NCBI GenBank assembly: GCA_024640625.1
Contig: JAHEER010000025.1
Coordinates: forward strand, 1 to 44,175
DNA from: Desulfobulbaceae bacterium
Lineage (GTDB): Bacteria; Desulfobacterota; Desulfobulbia; Desulfobulbales; Desulfocapsaceae
DNA length: 44,175 nt
Reading direction: 5' to 3'
Part shown: positions 34,148 to 42,719 of the stretch, piece by piece
How positions within the stretch are numbered: position 1 is the stretch's first letter
Layout of the letters: the number at the start of each line of letters is the position of its first letter
Made by a program: the position numbers and the translations under genes
The notes under the pieces: generated by a model
Told to the model about the DNA's origin: nothing
Seen by the model: the letters and a program-made list of their open reading frames with translations, nothing else
The model's database searches: none

Positions 34148-36118
34148 TTACGACTGCGCGGCCAGCAGCCTCCTGGCCAGGTCGACAGCCTCGCCGCCAT
34201 CCTGGGCGTAGCCGTCTGCGCCGATATCGCGGGCAAATTTTTCATTTACCGGAGCTCCCCCGACGATCACCAGGGTGTCCGAGCGCCTGCCGGCCTGCTG
34301 CAGAGCGTCGATGATCTTTTCCATTTGCGGCATAGTGGTCGTGAGCAGCGCCGATATGGCCAGAATATCGGGCTGGTGCAGGGACACCTGACGGACGAAC
34401 TCCTCCACCGCAACATTGATTCCCAGATCGACGAGGTCAAAACCGACGCCCTTGAGCATGGTGCCCACGAGATTCTTGCCGATGTCATGCAGGTCGCCAT
34501 GCACGGTGCCAATGAGTATTTTACCCTTGTGAAGTCGCCCTTCTGCCGTCAGTAAAGGCTCGAGAACTTGCAATGCCTCGTTAAGCGCCCTGGCGGAGAG
34601 GAGCACCTCGGGAATAAAGACGGTGCCATCCTTGAAACGTCCCCCTATTATTTCCATCGCCGAGAGCATGCCGAGGTTGAGAATGTCCCGGGCCGTGTAG
34701 TTCAGATCCAGCGCCCGCTGAACGTGCGTTTTGATGGCCACGTTGTCGCCGCTGAGCACAACCTCCTGAATCCGTTTCAGGTGTTCGTCGGGTTCTGCGT
34801 GTGCAGTGGTACTAGTTGGTGCAGGGCCTTTTTGCCGTGCGGAGTCCTCCCCGTGCTTCTTCACCTGAGTCAGCTGGTCGGCTGACAAAAGCACTGCGCC
34901 GCCGGCCTGCAGCGGCAGCCGTCCCTCTTTTTCAATGCGCTCGCCGATGCGGATGAGCCGGTCGAACACGGCTCCCGGGGGAGTTGTATCTCCTATGCCG
35001 GCAATGAATCTTTTACCAGGCGCCACAGCCTTGAACAGATGGTCAAGGTAGGCTTCAAAATCCTCCTCAGTGGTTGATTTTTCCAGCAGCAGCGACTCTG
35101 GGATGCCGCCCCAGATGGTCAGTTTTTCAGGGCGGCACCAGGTATCATAATACTCTGCAATCCCCACCTTGGTCATCGGGTAGGGGGTCACCGCCTCACA
35201 GACATCGGCGCCGCAGTCGGCCAGGATATCAAGAAGAAGGTTATTCTCACCGTCGGGGTGGATAAACAGCAGCTTGTCCTTTGAGTGGAAGAGTTCGGCC
35301 GCCTTCTGCCACCATGGCAGCAGGTCCTTTTTCAGATAGGCGGGGTAGGTGATCATGCTGTCCACATTGGCATCCCAATAGACGGCCTTGGCCGGCGAAT
35401 CGGCTAAAATGGGCAGCAGTTGGTTGTAGCAATGCTCTAGGGCCTCGACCAATTCGGCCAGCTGCCGAGAATAATCGTTGTAGTGGATGAAAAATGCAGT
35501 CGCATCGATCAAAACCTTCTGGATAAAATGCATCGGCGAGCCGGCGTTCAGGGCTGGAGTGCTTTCCAGGGCCAGACCGTGTTCCCCGATTTCCGTCTGC
35601 CAGGCACTGAAGCGTCGGTAATCGGGGGCAAATGTCATTTGGGCGAATATATGGGCAAGTACTTTGTAATCCTCCGGTCCTTTTATGGCATGTTCCTGTA
35701 TCCACGGGGCTGAGGCGCCGGCATCCTTCATTTCCTTCGTATAGCCGTGCGTCACGCTGACGGAACCAACAGGGGTATGATAGACGACCCGCATATGGTC
35801 GATATCGCCCTCCGCAACAATATCGACATCCGGAGAAAATTTGAATGAATAGGTATATTCCTTAAGGCTCACCAGACCCAAACCGCGGTGGACGATGTCC
35901 GCCAGCGTGTCCGGTTTGAGAAATTCCGGGACAATCTTATGCAGGGCCCAGCCTTCAGCCAGGGCGATCTCATCGGCGGTCCTGTGCATGTGCTTCCCGG
36001 GTAGAGTACCGGCCCGCTGGTTAGCGTTGTACCAGAGATCTATCCTCGGCACATAAGGGATTTTGTCGACCATCTCTCCCTCGATCACTCTCAATATTCG
36101 CTCGCGGTGGGTGATCAA
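34148..36118 (-). CDS. URO-D-like methyltransferase fused to a corrinoid protein
   Basis: A 656-residue fusion. Residues about 5-400 are a uroporphyrinogen-decarboxylase-like domain of the MtaA/MtbA/CmuA type, which moves methyl groups to or from cobamides. A Pro/Ala/Thr-rich linker (about 405-445) leads to a cap helix bundle and a B12-binding domain with DLHDIGKNLV; Asp542, His544 and Gly547 supply the His-on cobalamin motif. In the URO-D part the usual zinc site H-x-C reads HPDGE (His287, Asp289), and the later Cys is in ADVCEAVTP (Cys307), so the site is altered. Two TTG codons are possible starts; the second (36118) has GAGGAG at proper distance. No RamA-type activator or dedicated substrate protein is adjacent. 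Confidence 0.9.
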   Translation of the reverse strand: MITHRERILRVIEGEMVDKIPYVPRIDLWYNANQRAGTLPGKHMHRTADEIALAEGWALHKIVPEFLKPDTLADIVHRGLGLVSLKEYTYSFKFSPDVDIVAEGDIDHMRVVYHTPVGSVSVTHGYTKEMKDAGASAPWIQEHAIKGPEDYKVLAHIFAQMTFAPDYRRFSAWQTEIGEHGLALESTPALNAGSPMHFIQKVLIDATAFFIHYNDYSRQLAELVEALEHCYNQLLPILADSPAKAVYWDANVDSMITYPAYLKKDLLPWWQKAAELFHSKDKLLFIHPDGENNLLLDILADCGADVCEAVTPYPMTKVGIAEYYDTWCRPEKLTIWGGIPESLLLEKSTTEEDFEAYLDHLFKAVAPGKRFIAGIGDTTPPGAVFDRLIRIGERIEKEGRLPLQAGGAVLLSADQLTQVKKHGEDSARQKGPAPTSTTAHAEPDEHLKRIQEVVLSGDNVAIKTHVQRALDLNYTARDILNLGMLSAMEIIGGRFKDGTVFIPEVLLSARALNEALQVLEPLLTAEGRLHKGKILIGTVHGDLHDIGKNLVGTMLKGVGFDLVDLGINVAVEEFVRQVSLHQPDILAISALLTTTMPQMEKIIDALQQAGRRSDTLVIVGGAPVNEKFARDIGADGYAQDGGEAVDLARRLLAAQS

Positions 36119-36528
36119 ATTCAACTCCTCAATGATTATGGATTGCTGGTATCAGAATCAGACAGTGATAGATAAGTTAATTTTATAAAGCAAAACCGGC
36201 CAATCGACAGCCAAGATTATACCACAGGTCCACATTAACAACCCTGGTCTGCGCACTGATCACGCAGCTGAAAGGAATTCGCTCATCAGTGCCCAGCGTT
36301 TATCCATATAATTGTGATTGTGTCCATTGCCTTTATGACCTATTGTGGCTGTTACCATAGCTTATACTCTCTTACATTCACTGCCATGGAGTTGAAAACT
36401 CCAGCGCACCAGGCTGCGCCTCAATGCGGCATTCTGGCCCCAAGGCTGCGTCTGGGCTGTTCAGCATCCCGGAGAATGCGTCACCAGGCTCATATCCGAC
36501 TGATCATATCAGTGACCGACAAGGGAAA
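36119..36528. other. Divergent intergenic region with a small dyad
   Basis: No gene is seen in these 410 bases between the leftward fusion methyltransferase and the rightward EamA gene. A minus-strand TTGCTT, 17 bases, TATCAC could be a weak promoter for the former. On the plus side ACTGAT-CAT-ATCAGT (36499-36513) lies about eight bases before the EamA ribosome-binding site and might be an operator. Confidence 0.4.
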
Positions 36529-37458
36529 ATGAAAAATTTACTATTTTATGCAGCAACAGTGCTCATCTGGGGATCGACCTGGATCGCCATAAAGATGCAG
36601 CTGGGGTATGTGGACCCCGCGGTCTCGGTAGCCTATCGGTTTGCGCTCGCTGCCGTGCTGCTTTTTATCTGGTGCGCGATCATGGGGTTAGAGATGCGAT
36701 TCACCAGGAGGCAGCACCTATTTATGGCCATGCAGGGCCTGCTTTTGTTCGGCTTCAACTATCTGCTCTTTTATGTCGCCGAACTCTATATCGCCAGCGG
36801 GCTGGCGGCAGTACTGTTTTCCACCATCCTGATCATGAACGTGGTAAACAGTGCCCTGTTTTTAAAAAAGCCCATTGAGGGCAAGGTCGTCCTGGCAGGC
36901 GTGCTTGGCCTGAGCGGCATCGTCCTGGTCTTCCGTCCTGAGATCTCGGCTTTTACTTTGGACAACCATGGTGTGCGAGGCGTACTGTTGTGCATTGCGG
37001 CTACCCTGCTTGCCTCATTAGGCAACATCGCCTCTGCCTACAATCAAAAAAACAACAACCTGCCGATTGTCCAGACCAACGCCTATGGCATGGGGTATGG
37101 CGCCCTGGCACTCCTCGTCACCGCTTTCCTGGGCGGCAAGTCTTTCACCTTTGAACCAACCCTGCTGTACGGTGGCTCCCTCTTGTATCTCGCCGTCTTT
37201 GGCTCTATAATCGCCTTTGGCTGCTATCTGGCGCTGGTGGGGAATATAGGAGCCGCCCGGGCGGCTTATGCCACCCTGCTGTTTCCCATAGTTGCGTTGC
37301 TCATCTCAACCATTTGGGAAGATTATCGATGGACCCCGGAAGCCGCCGCGGGGATCGTCTTGATTCTTGCGGGCAACGCTATGATGGTGCAAAAGAGATG
37401 GCACCTGCCGAAACTGTTCAAAGGCAAGCACGCGGCTGTGGCACTGATAAAAAAATAA
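36529..37458 (+). CDS. EamA/DMT superfamily transporter
   Basis: A 309-residue integral membrane protein with ten predicted helices in two EamA repeats. The N-terminal motif LIWGSTWIAIKMQLGYVDP is characteristic of drug/metabolite transporters, and the second repeat closes with ISTIWEDYRWTPEAAAGIVL. It probably exports an amino acid or metabolite. The start at 36529 has AAGGGAAA upstream; the 35-codon in-frame extension upstream is hydrophilic and lacks a ribosome-binding site. A short ACAGGCT/AGCCTGT stem follows the gene at 37470-37492. Confidence 0.92.
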   Translation: MKNLLFYAATVLIWGSTWIAIKMQLGYVDPAVSVAYRFALAAVLLFIWCAIMGLEMRFTRRQHLFMAMQGLLLFGFNYLLFYVAELYIASGLAAVLFSTILIMNVVNSALFLKKPIEGKVVLAGVLGLSGIVLVFRPEISAFTLDNHGVRGVLLCIAATLLASLGNIASAYNQKNNNLPIVQTNAYGMGYGALALLVTAFLGGKSFTFEPTLLYGGSLLYLAVFGSIIAFGCYLALVGNIGAARAAYATLLFPIVALLISTIWEDYRWTPEAAAGIVLILAGNAMMVQKRWHLPKLFKGKHAAVALIKK

Positions 37459-37617
37459 CAATTGTCCGAACAGGCTGCGTTGCTGAGCCTGTCACTTCCG
37501 GGTACCATAAATATGGATCGTTTGTTACACTCCAAGTCTGGTTCTTCTTGTCTGATGGTGTGGTTGAGGTGGCGCTATGGATCGTCGCTCAAACATTTAT
37601 TTTCCCAAGGCTGTTCG

Positions 37618-38067
37618 ATGAAAAAAATCATGGTGTGGTTGTTCATGTTGGTACTTGCTTGTCCGTACGCAGGGTACTCAAATACTGATGCTGAGAAGCG
37701 GCTGGAAATGGAGAAACGGATTGAACTGCTCGAAAAAGAAGTTAATAAAATGCGGCGGGATATGGAATCCCCCCGCAACGATGTGGAATCGAAGTACATC
37801 TCAGGGGTGCTGAGTCGGGTTCGAGAAAATTGGTTTTTTCCAGAAGATCTGAATGTGAAAAGTGGTGACTTCTTAAGAGTCGGGCTTACAATCGAGCGAG
37901 ATGGGACTATCAGTGCTCAGGAGGTGGTGGAATCGTCCGGCAATTCCCAGTTCAATTCGTACGCCTTGGAAGGCCTCTCAAAATCGTCTCCGCTGCCGTC
38001 GATCCCCGATGAAATCGACAAGGAGTTCATCGAGTTGGAATTAAGGTTCCGTCCACCTCAAAATTAG
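37618..38067 (+). CDS. Secreted protein with TonB/TolA-type C-terminal domain
   Basis: A 149-residue protein: an N-terminal signal or uncleaved anchor (about 4-22), a short coiled coil (KRLEMEKRIELLEKEVNKMR), then a TonB_C/TolA-III-like domain ending in the strand EFIELELRFRPP. Such domains contact outer-membrane or colicin-type partners from the periplasm. No ExbB/ExbD or Tol genes are adjacent, and it lacks the long proline-rich arm of true TonB, so its partner is unknown. The start at 37618 (MKKIMVWLF) gives the signal peptide and has AAGG upstream. The 52-codon in-frame extension upstream is not supported. Confidence 0.78.
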   Translation: MKKIMVWLFMLVLACPYAGYSNTDAEKRLEMEKRIELLEKEVNKMRRDMESPRNDVESKYISGVLSRVRENWFFPEDLNVKSGDFLRVGLTIERDGTISAQEVVESSGNSQFNSYALEGLSKSSPLPSIPDEIDKEFIELELRFRPPQN

Positions 38068-38223
38068 GGGAGGGAAGCAGATCCTGCCTTGATCGTGAGC
38101 TAAAATTCCAATTATTCACGGCACCCAGCAGTTGAGCGGCATGGTCAAGTATGCAGATATTCTCGGCGGCACTATTGAGCATAATCGCTGCACCGGCAAT
38201 CATCAGGCAGCTCGGGCGAGAAA

Positions 38224-39291
38224 TTATCGTTTTTTCTTGCTCTTCAGGACTGCTTTAACCATCTTCCCAAATGCTTTATCCTTCTTTCTTTTCTCGGAGT
38301 AGGACATTTCGTGGAATGCTGATTCATTTTTCATTTTCATATAGTTATTGTAGCGTTGTTCAGCCAGTTCACCGCCCTCTATAGCTGCCAATAGGGCACA
38401 TCCTTTTTCACTGGTATGGGAGCAGTTGCCAAATTTGCAGTATTGTGCCAGTTCCAATATCTCCGAAAATGTCTCGTCAATGCCGGAATCCACAGAGATA
38501 TTACCGAGTTCCCTCAATCCAGGAGTGTCTATTAGCATTGCACCATTGTCCAACTTTACGAGCTCCCGGCTCGTGGTGGTGTGCCTGCCTTTACTCTCTT
38601 TTTTACTCACAGATTGCGTCTCAAATTGTTCGCTGCCTATGATACTGTTGAGAAGCGTCGTTTTGCCAACACCGGATGAACCGAGCAGACAGTAAGTATT
38701 CCCGGGCATTAGAGAGGATTTAATCGTATCAATATGTTCCCCGGTAAGATTACTAAAAGCCACTAGAGAAATTTGAGGAGCAACTGTTAAAACATTCTCC
38801 ATAATTTCCTCGACCTCATCCGGCGCTATAAGATCGCACTTGCTGAGCAGTACCACCGGAATAATTTTACTTTCATTTACCATTACCAGGTATCGTTCCA
38901 GTCTTCTGAGATTGAGGTTGTAGTCAACTGACTGAATAATGAAGGCAACATCGATATTTGCTGCAAGGAGCTGAAAATCTACTGGTTTCCCGGCTTTTTT
39001 TCTTTTTAACAGGGTTTTTCTAGGTACCACTCCATGGATTATTGCGAGAGAATCATCGTCATAAAAATCCGCATATATCCAGTCTCCGGTTGTTGGCAAA
39101 TCTAATGGAGAACTCGCCGTATAGAGCAAATTTCCAGCACACTCGGCAAATACTTCACCATCGCCTTTGGTAACCACATAGCTGTCTTTGCGCACCGAGA
39201 CTACTCGGGCAACCTCATGGATTGCTGTTTGCTCACCATCGGCTTGACTGCGAAACCAGTCGTCATACCCTATACTTTCAAGCTTATCCAT
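38224..39291 (-). CDS. rsgA: Ribosome small-subunit-dependent GTPase A
   Basis: A 355-residue circularly permuted GTPase acting in late 30S assembly. The permuted order is seen: G4 (SKCD, 150-153) precedes G1 (GSSGVGKT, 204-211) and G3 (DTPG, 255-258). The C-terminal zinc knuckle has Cys285, Cys290, His292 and Cys298 (CKFGNCSHTSEKGC). The N-terminal OB fold occupies about 20-95. Length is close to the usual 350. The frame is open for 92 more codons upstream, but the added part does not look like a domain; the start at 39291 fits the family although its ribosome-binding site is weak. Confidence 0.92.
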   Translation of the reverse strand: MDKLESIGYDDWFRSQADGEQTAIHEVARVVSVRKDSYVVTKGDGEVFAECAGNLLYTASSPLDLPTTGDWIYADFYDDDSLAIIHGVVPRKTLLKRKKAGKPVDFQLLAANIDVAFIIQSVDYNLNLRRLERYLVMVNESKIIPVVLLSKCDLIAPDEVEEIMENVLTVAPQISLVAFSNLTGEHIDTIKSSLMPGNTYCLLGSSGVGKTTLLNSIIGSEQFETQSVSKKESKGRHTTTSRELVKLDNGAMLIDTPGLRELGNISVDSGIDETFSEILELAQYCKFGNCSHTSEKGCALLAAIEGGELAEQRYNNYMKMKNESAFHEMSYSEKRKKDKAFGKMVKAVLKSKKKR

Positions 39292-39601
39292 TACTTTATT
39301 TTCAGGTGAAGGAGCAGACCGAATACTGCGGTTACCGGCAGAAAATCCCACCTGCTTGATTATCTTTCCAGGTTCATACAGAAGGACCGCAACTCTACAT
39401 TGAAATGCGAGCTGCGGCAACCTTAACGATGCGCCGTGATGCTGCATTGTATACTTATTTTGCTCCCCTACATCGGCACTGCAGTCTGTGCTTGGACTGT
39501 GCTTTAGAGTCGCCAGGAGCTGTTCTGATTCCTGTTGACTTAACACTTCATATAGTATAGTTTCCACAAATAACCGCTACATATAGGAGTGGACAGGTTG
39601 C

Positions 39602-39796
39602 ATGATCTGGCTTCCCAAGCCATTGTACGCTGCGAAACCTTTTGTCTTCCTGCTGGCCGCGCTTTCCCTCTTGCTCGTACCCCAGAACGTGTTCGTAACG
39701 CTTTGTGCGTGTGTGGTTATAGGATATTGTGCGAGGGCTTCTGTCATTCGGCCCAGGTGGAATACAGCTTGGCAACCTGCTGATATGGATCAGTAG
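39602..39796 (+). CDS. Tiny two-helix membrane protein
   Basis: A 64-residue protein with two hydrophobic segments (PFVFLLAALSLLLVP and VFVTLCACVVIGYCARA) and a basic, Trp-containing tail. The opening MIWLPKPLYAAKPFVF resembles short uncharacterised inner-membrane proteins of proteobacteria. The ribosome-binding site is imperfect, with AGGAG a little far from the ATG. It is divergent from rsgA, about 310 bases away. Function is unknown. Confidence 0.55.
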   Translation: MIWLPKPLYAAKPFVFLLAALSLLLVPQNVFVTLCACVVIGYCARASVIRPRWNTAWQPADMDQ

Positions 39797-40054
39797 TTTG
39801 CCCTCGAGGTACTTTTGAAAGCAGCGCTCAAAACGGTGTGGGAGGCACTGTGCAGTCCACGGTCTGAAGTTTGAGCGAAACTTTTGCTGACAATCATCTT
39901 CTCAGCGCTGGAAGGAAAAAATATCACGATAGACCAGGGGCAGGTGAATCTAATGGCATTGATAATGCAATGCATGAGGTGCAAAATAATTGTCGTGAGA
40001 TGCAAAGCGGCACAATGTTTTTTTATCGTAAAACACCTGTAAAGAGGTGAGCTA

Positions 40055-40312
40055 ATGGAAAACATAATTTCTACACTAGTGTTCGTAATACTGGGTGGTT
40101 TGGGGCTTTTTCTGCTGTACCAGGCCATTAGAAACTGGAAATTCGTACTTTCGTACCTGCTGATGCCGCTCCTCGGCATGTTGGTTATGGCAATTGTCTT
40201 GGCAGCAGGTCAATTTAATGACGCTATTCATCCACTTTTTCTGGGCATGGCCGGGGTTGCCACCGGCGGGTTGATGGGTCATTGGTTGGCACTGAGGAAG
40301 AACTGGGTGTAA
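40055..40312 (+). CDS. Small membrane protein, unknown
   Basis: An 85-residue protein with about three hydrophobic helices (ISTLVFVILGGLGLFLLY, LSYLLMPLLGMLVMAIVLA and LFLGMAGVATGGLMGHWLA) ending in a Lys/Trp tail. AGAGGTGAGCTA before the ATG is a good ribosome-binding site. I recognise no family. The 258 bases upstream, back to 39796, hold nothing I can name. Confidence 0.65.
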   Translation: MENIISTLVFVILGGLGLFLLYQAIRNWKFVLSYLLMPLLGMLVMAIVLAAGQFNDAIHPLFLGMAGVATGGLMGHWLALRKNWV

Positions 40313-40713
40313 GTGACACGTCCGAAAAAGACGGTAAAGTGGTGCTCACACATTGCCCCCGCTAAACCAGCCAGGAGTGCTTCATTTTCAAACTTAACCT
40401 TATTTCTCTGCGTCCTATTTCCCACCAGGATATTGACTTCACTCATCAAGATAGATGCAACCCCTTTACCCCTCCACCCCGGAACACTGATGAGGGGCAA
40501 AAGGGGATAAGCACCCTGACCGGTCGGCCCCAAATTGATATATAAAGCCTGATAGGGTAACCTAACGTCATTTTAAAAATGTTGTTACTCATGGGGATGC
40601 ATTTTTTACAACTGGTAAGCGATACCATATCGCTGTCACCTGAATCCGAGTCAGGGCATCATCGATGGTTTCAAATTAATCTCCTGACCTTTTCTTCTTC
40701 TTGATATGATGAT
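40313..40713. other. Intergenic region with hairpin and palindrome
   Basis: No gene is supported. A 12-bp stem (CCCCTTTACCCCT at 40461-40473 with AGGGGCAAAAGGGG at 40493-40506) lacks a T-run. A 17-base palindrome (40618-40634) is listed separately. The minus-strand ORF here is discussed under rejected items. Confidence 0.45.
40618..40634. promoter_or_regulatory. Perfect palindrome upstream of the DUF6599-like gene
   Basis: AGCGATA-CCA-TATCGCT is a perfect 7-bp dyad with a 3-base centre, 80 bases upstream of the start at 40714. Its size and symmetry suit a repressor or activator site for the two-gene exported unit. A weak upstream promoter pair (TTGATA, 17 bases, TAACCT) lies near 40535-40565. 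Confidence 0.4.
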
Positions 40714-41631
40714 ATGAGAAGCCGCGAGAAGACCCTCAATCTGATTATCCTCAGCGTGATGCTCGCTGCTCTCACGGGGAAGCTGGCCATGGGAAACGAC
40801 AGTACATCCAGACTGGAGAGCTTGGTTCACGGGCTGCCGGAAACCATCGAGGAATGGCATAAGTCTCCGGACTTCTCAGTTTACGATGCCGATAACCTCT
40901 ACATCTACATTAACGGAGGCGCCGAACTTTATATCTCCTATAAATTCATCAATCTCATCTCCCAGCCGTATGTAAATTTAGAAGACGACGAGATCAAGAT
41001 TGATATCTTCGACATGGGGTCGCCATATAACGCCTATGGCATTTTTTCGCACAGCCGGGAAACCATTGATGATTTTGTCGGTTCTAACATAGAATCAGAG
41101 TATGCTGGCGGGCTGCTCACCTTCTGGAAGGGGCGTTACTACGTCTCTATTCTGGCATACCCGGAGACTGAATCCCGCAAGCTGACGGTGCAAAAGCTGG
41201 CACGGAACATCGCCGAACAGATCCAAGAGGAGAGCGTCAAACCACCGCTTGTCGCTCTGCTGCCAGAGGAAAATCTCCAGCCTCACAGCGTAAGGTATTT
41301 CAGACATTATACCTGGATGAATATGTATCATTTTTTCTCCAACAAAAATCTGTTGAACATAGATCATCAGACAGAAGTGGTGATGGCCAAATACACGGTC
41401 GACACCGGCAAACCCGCCGTACTGATTGTGCTGGACTATCTGGATGAAGCGACAGCCGTTGCTGCACAGGACACCTTTAAACGCAATTTTATGGCTGGTG
41501 TACAAGACGAGTACACCCATGATGCCGATCAACTGTGGACCGCCTGTGTCCGTGACAAAGATCTGCTCGTCATCGTCGCAGACGCTCCCAGTCTGGAGAC
41601 GGCGCAGCGGCTTGTACAAGGGGTAAAATAG
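40714..41631 (+). CDS. Secreted DUF6599-like protein
   Basis: A 305-residue exported protein. The signal peptide is about residues 1-26 (LNLIILSVMLAALTGKLAMG). The mature chain has the conserved flow of the DUF6599 group: DADNLYIYINGGAELYISY, DMGSPYNAYGIFSHSRE and GRYYVSILAYPETE. Function is not established; these proteins often sit beside DUF362 Tat proteins in anaerobes, as here. It ends two bases before the next gene, implying an operon. No good ribosome-binding site is visible before the ATG. Confidence 0.82.
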   Translation: MRSREKTLNLIILSVMLAALTGKLAMGNDSTSRLESLVHGLPETIEEWHKSPDFSVYDADNLYIYINGGAELYISYKFINLISQPYVNLEDDEIKIDIFDMGSPYNAYGIFSHSRETIDDFVGSNIESEYAGGLLTFWKGRYYVSILAYPETESRKLTVQKLARNIAEQIQEESVKPPLVALLPEENLQPHSVRYFRHYTWMNMYHFFSNKNLLNIDHQTEVVMAKYTVDTGKPAVLIVLDYLDEATAVAAQDTFKRNFMAGVQDEYTHDADQLWTACVRDKDLLVIVADAPSLETAQRLVQGVK

Positions 41632-41633
41632 AC

Positions 41634-42551
41634 ATGCAAGATGAAACGAAATGGAAATTAACTCGACGCCAATTCATTAAACAGGCCTCGGTTGCGACAA
41701 TTGGCAGCTCGTTTCTGCTGAGCGGTAATGACGTGGTCTTCGCGGAGACCGAGATGAACTCAAAACGCACGCTGACCGACGTGGTGCTGGTCCGCAACAA
41801 GGAGGTACTCGACAAGAGGGGAAAACCCAGACACGATATAGTACTGGAGATGCTGGATGTGGCGATTTCTCATTTGACAGGTAAAAAGGACGCTATCGAA
41901 GGCTGGCGAACACTTATTAAACCTGAAGATATCGTGGGCATCAAAACTAATGTGTGGTCACCGATTGGCACCACCAAGGCGGTTGAACAGTCTCTCAAGG
42001 CACGGATGATGAGTGCCGGAGTAAGCGAACGGAACATCTCGATTTCTGATCGCAATGTGCTGTATGATCCGGTGTTCAAAAAGGCCACTGCGCTGATCAA
42101 TGCGCGGCCGATGCGCAGCCACCATTGGTCGGGTGTGGGCAGTTTGCTCAAGAACTACATCATGTTTGTTCCCGATCCTTACAATTACCACGAGGATTCC
42201 TGCGCCCGTCTGGGCGAGATATGGACCTATCCGATCGTCAGGGACAAGACTCGGTTGAATGTACTGGTGATGTTCACGCCGCAGTTCCATAACGTCGGGC
42301 CACATGGATTCAGTCCCAAGCACGTGTGGAAGTATTACGGCCTGATTGCCGGCATCGATCCGGTAGCCGTCGACACCATCGGTGTGAAGATTATCCAGGG
42401 AATACGAAACGAATACTTCGGTGAACAACGCCCACTAGCACCGTCTCCCCACCACATTGAGATGGCCGACATCAAGTACCGCATTGGGACGGCGGATTTG
42501 AACAAGATCAACCTGATCAAGATCGGTTATGAAGAAGGTAGTTTCTGCTAA
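41634..42551 (+). CDS. Tat-exported DUF362 protein
   Basis: A 305-residue DUF362-family protein with a twin-arginine signal TRRQFIKQASVAT (Arg11-Arg12). The body has the usual KPEDIVGIKTNVWSPIG, ISDRNVLYDPVF and FSPKHVWKYYGLIAGIDPVAVDTIG segments. DUF362 proteins of anaerobes are often linked to iron-sulfur electron carriers, but this one shows no ferredoxin cysteine cluster, having only scattered Cys. It follows the DUF6599-like gene by two bases. Export as a folded protein suggests it binds a cofactor; which one is unknown. Confidence 0.86.
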   Translation: MQDETKWKLTRRQFIKQASVATIGSSFLLSGNDVVFAETEMNSKRTLTDVVLVRNKEVLDKRGKPRHDIVLEMLDVAISHLTGKKDAIEGWRTLIKPEDIVGIKTNVWSPIGTTKAVEQSLKARMMSAGVSERNISISDRNVLYDPVFKKATALINARPMRSHHWSGVGSLLKNYIMFVPDPYNYHEDSCARLGEIWTYPIVRDKTRLNVLVMFTPQFHNVGPHGFSPKHVWKYYGLIAGIDPVAVDTIGVKIIQGIRNEYFGEQRPLAPSPHHIEMADIKYRIGTADLNKINLIKIGYEEGSFC

Positions 42552-42568
42552 GAGATCAATAAGGAGGC

Positions 42569-42634
42569 ATGATGCAGCCCAGCCCCATGCTCCAGATCAC
42601 CCACCGTGGTGTGCTGGGCAGCCGAGATCAGTGA
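42569..42634 (+). CDS. Possible micro-ORF or gene remnant after DUF362
   Basis: A strong AAGGAGG sits 18 bases after the DUF362 stop and is followed by two ATG codons and a 21-residue frame (MMQPSPMLQITHRGVLGSRD...). The frame ends in TGA at 42634. A GCAGCCCAGC/GCTGGGCAGC near-perfect stem spans it (42574-42622). It may be the broken start of a third operon gene, a leader peptide or chance. The ribosome-binding site is unusually good for chance. Confidence 0.35.
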   Translation: MMQPSPMLQITHRGVLGSRDQ

Positions 42635-42719
42635 TATCCCGTGGCGGTGTCTTCTTGCGCGAATATGAGAGAAGCAGCTTCACGACAGCGGCAGTTCGGT
42701 ATTGATACCGGTCTGATGA

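Noticed and set aside
36119..36200. Sigma-54-like TTGGCCGGTTTTGC on the minus strand
   Set aside because: GG and GC are eight bases apart, not the required ten.
39292..39567. 92-codon N-terminal extension of rsgA
   Set aside because: It begins with GTG, has no good ribosome-binding site and no domain look; the family starts at the chosen ATG.
40279..40533. Minus-strand ORF with a GNAT-like WRGKGVASILM stretch
   Set aside because: The rest of the frame does not resemble an acetyltransferase, it overlaps the end of a better supported gene, and it lacks a ribosome-binding site. At best it is a decayed fragment.
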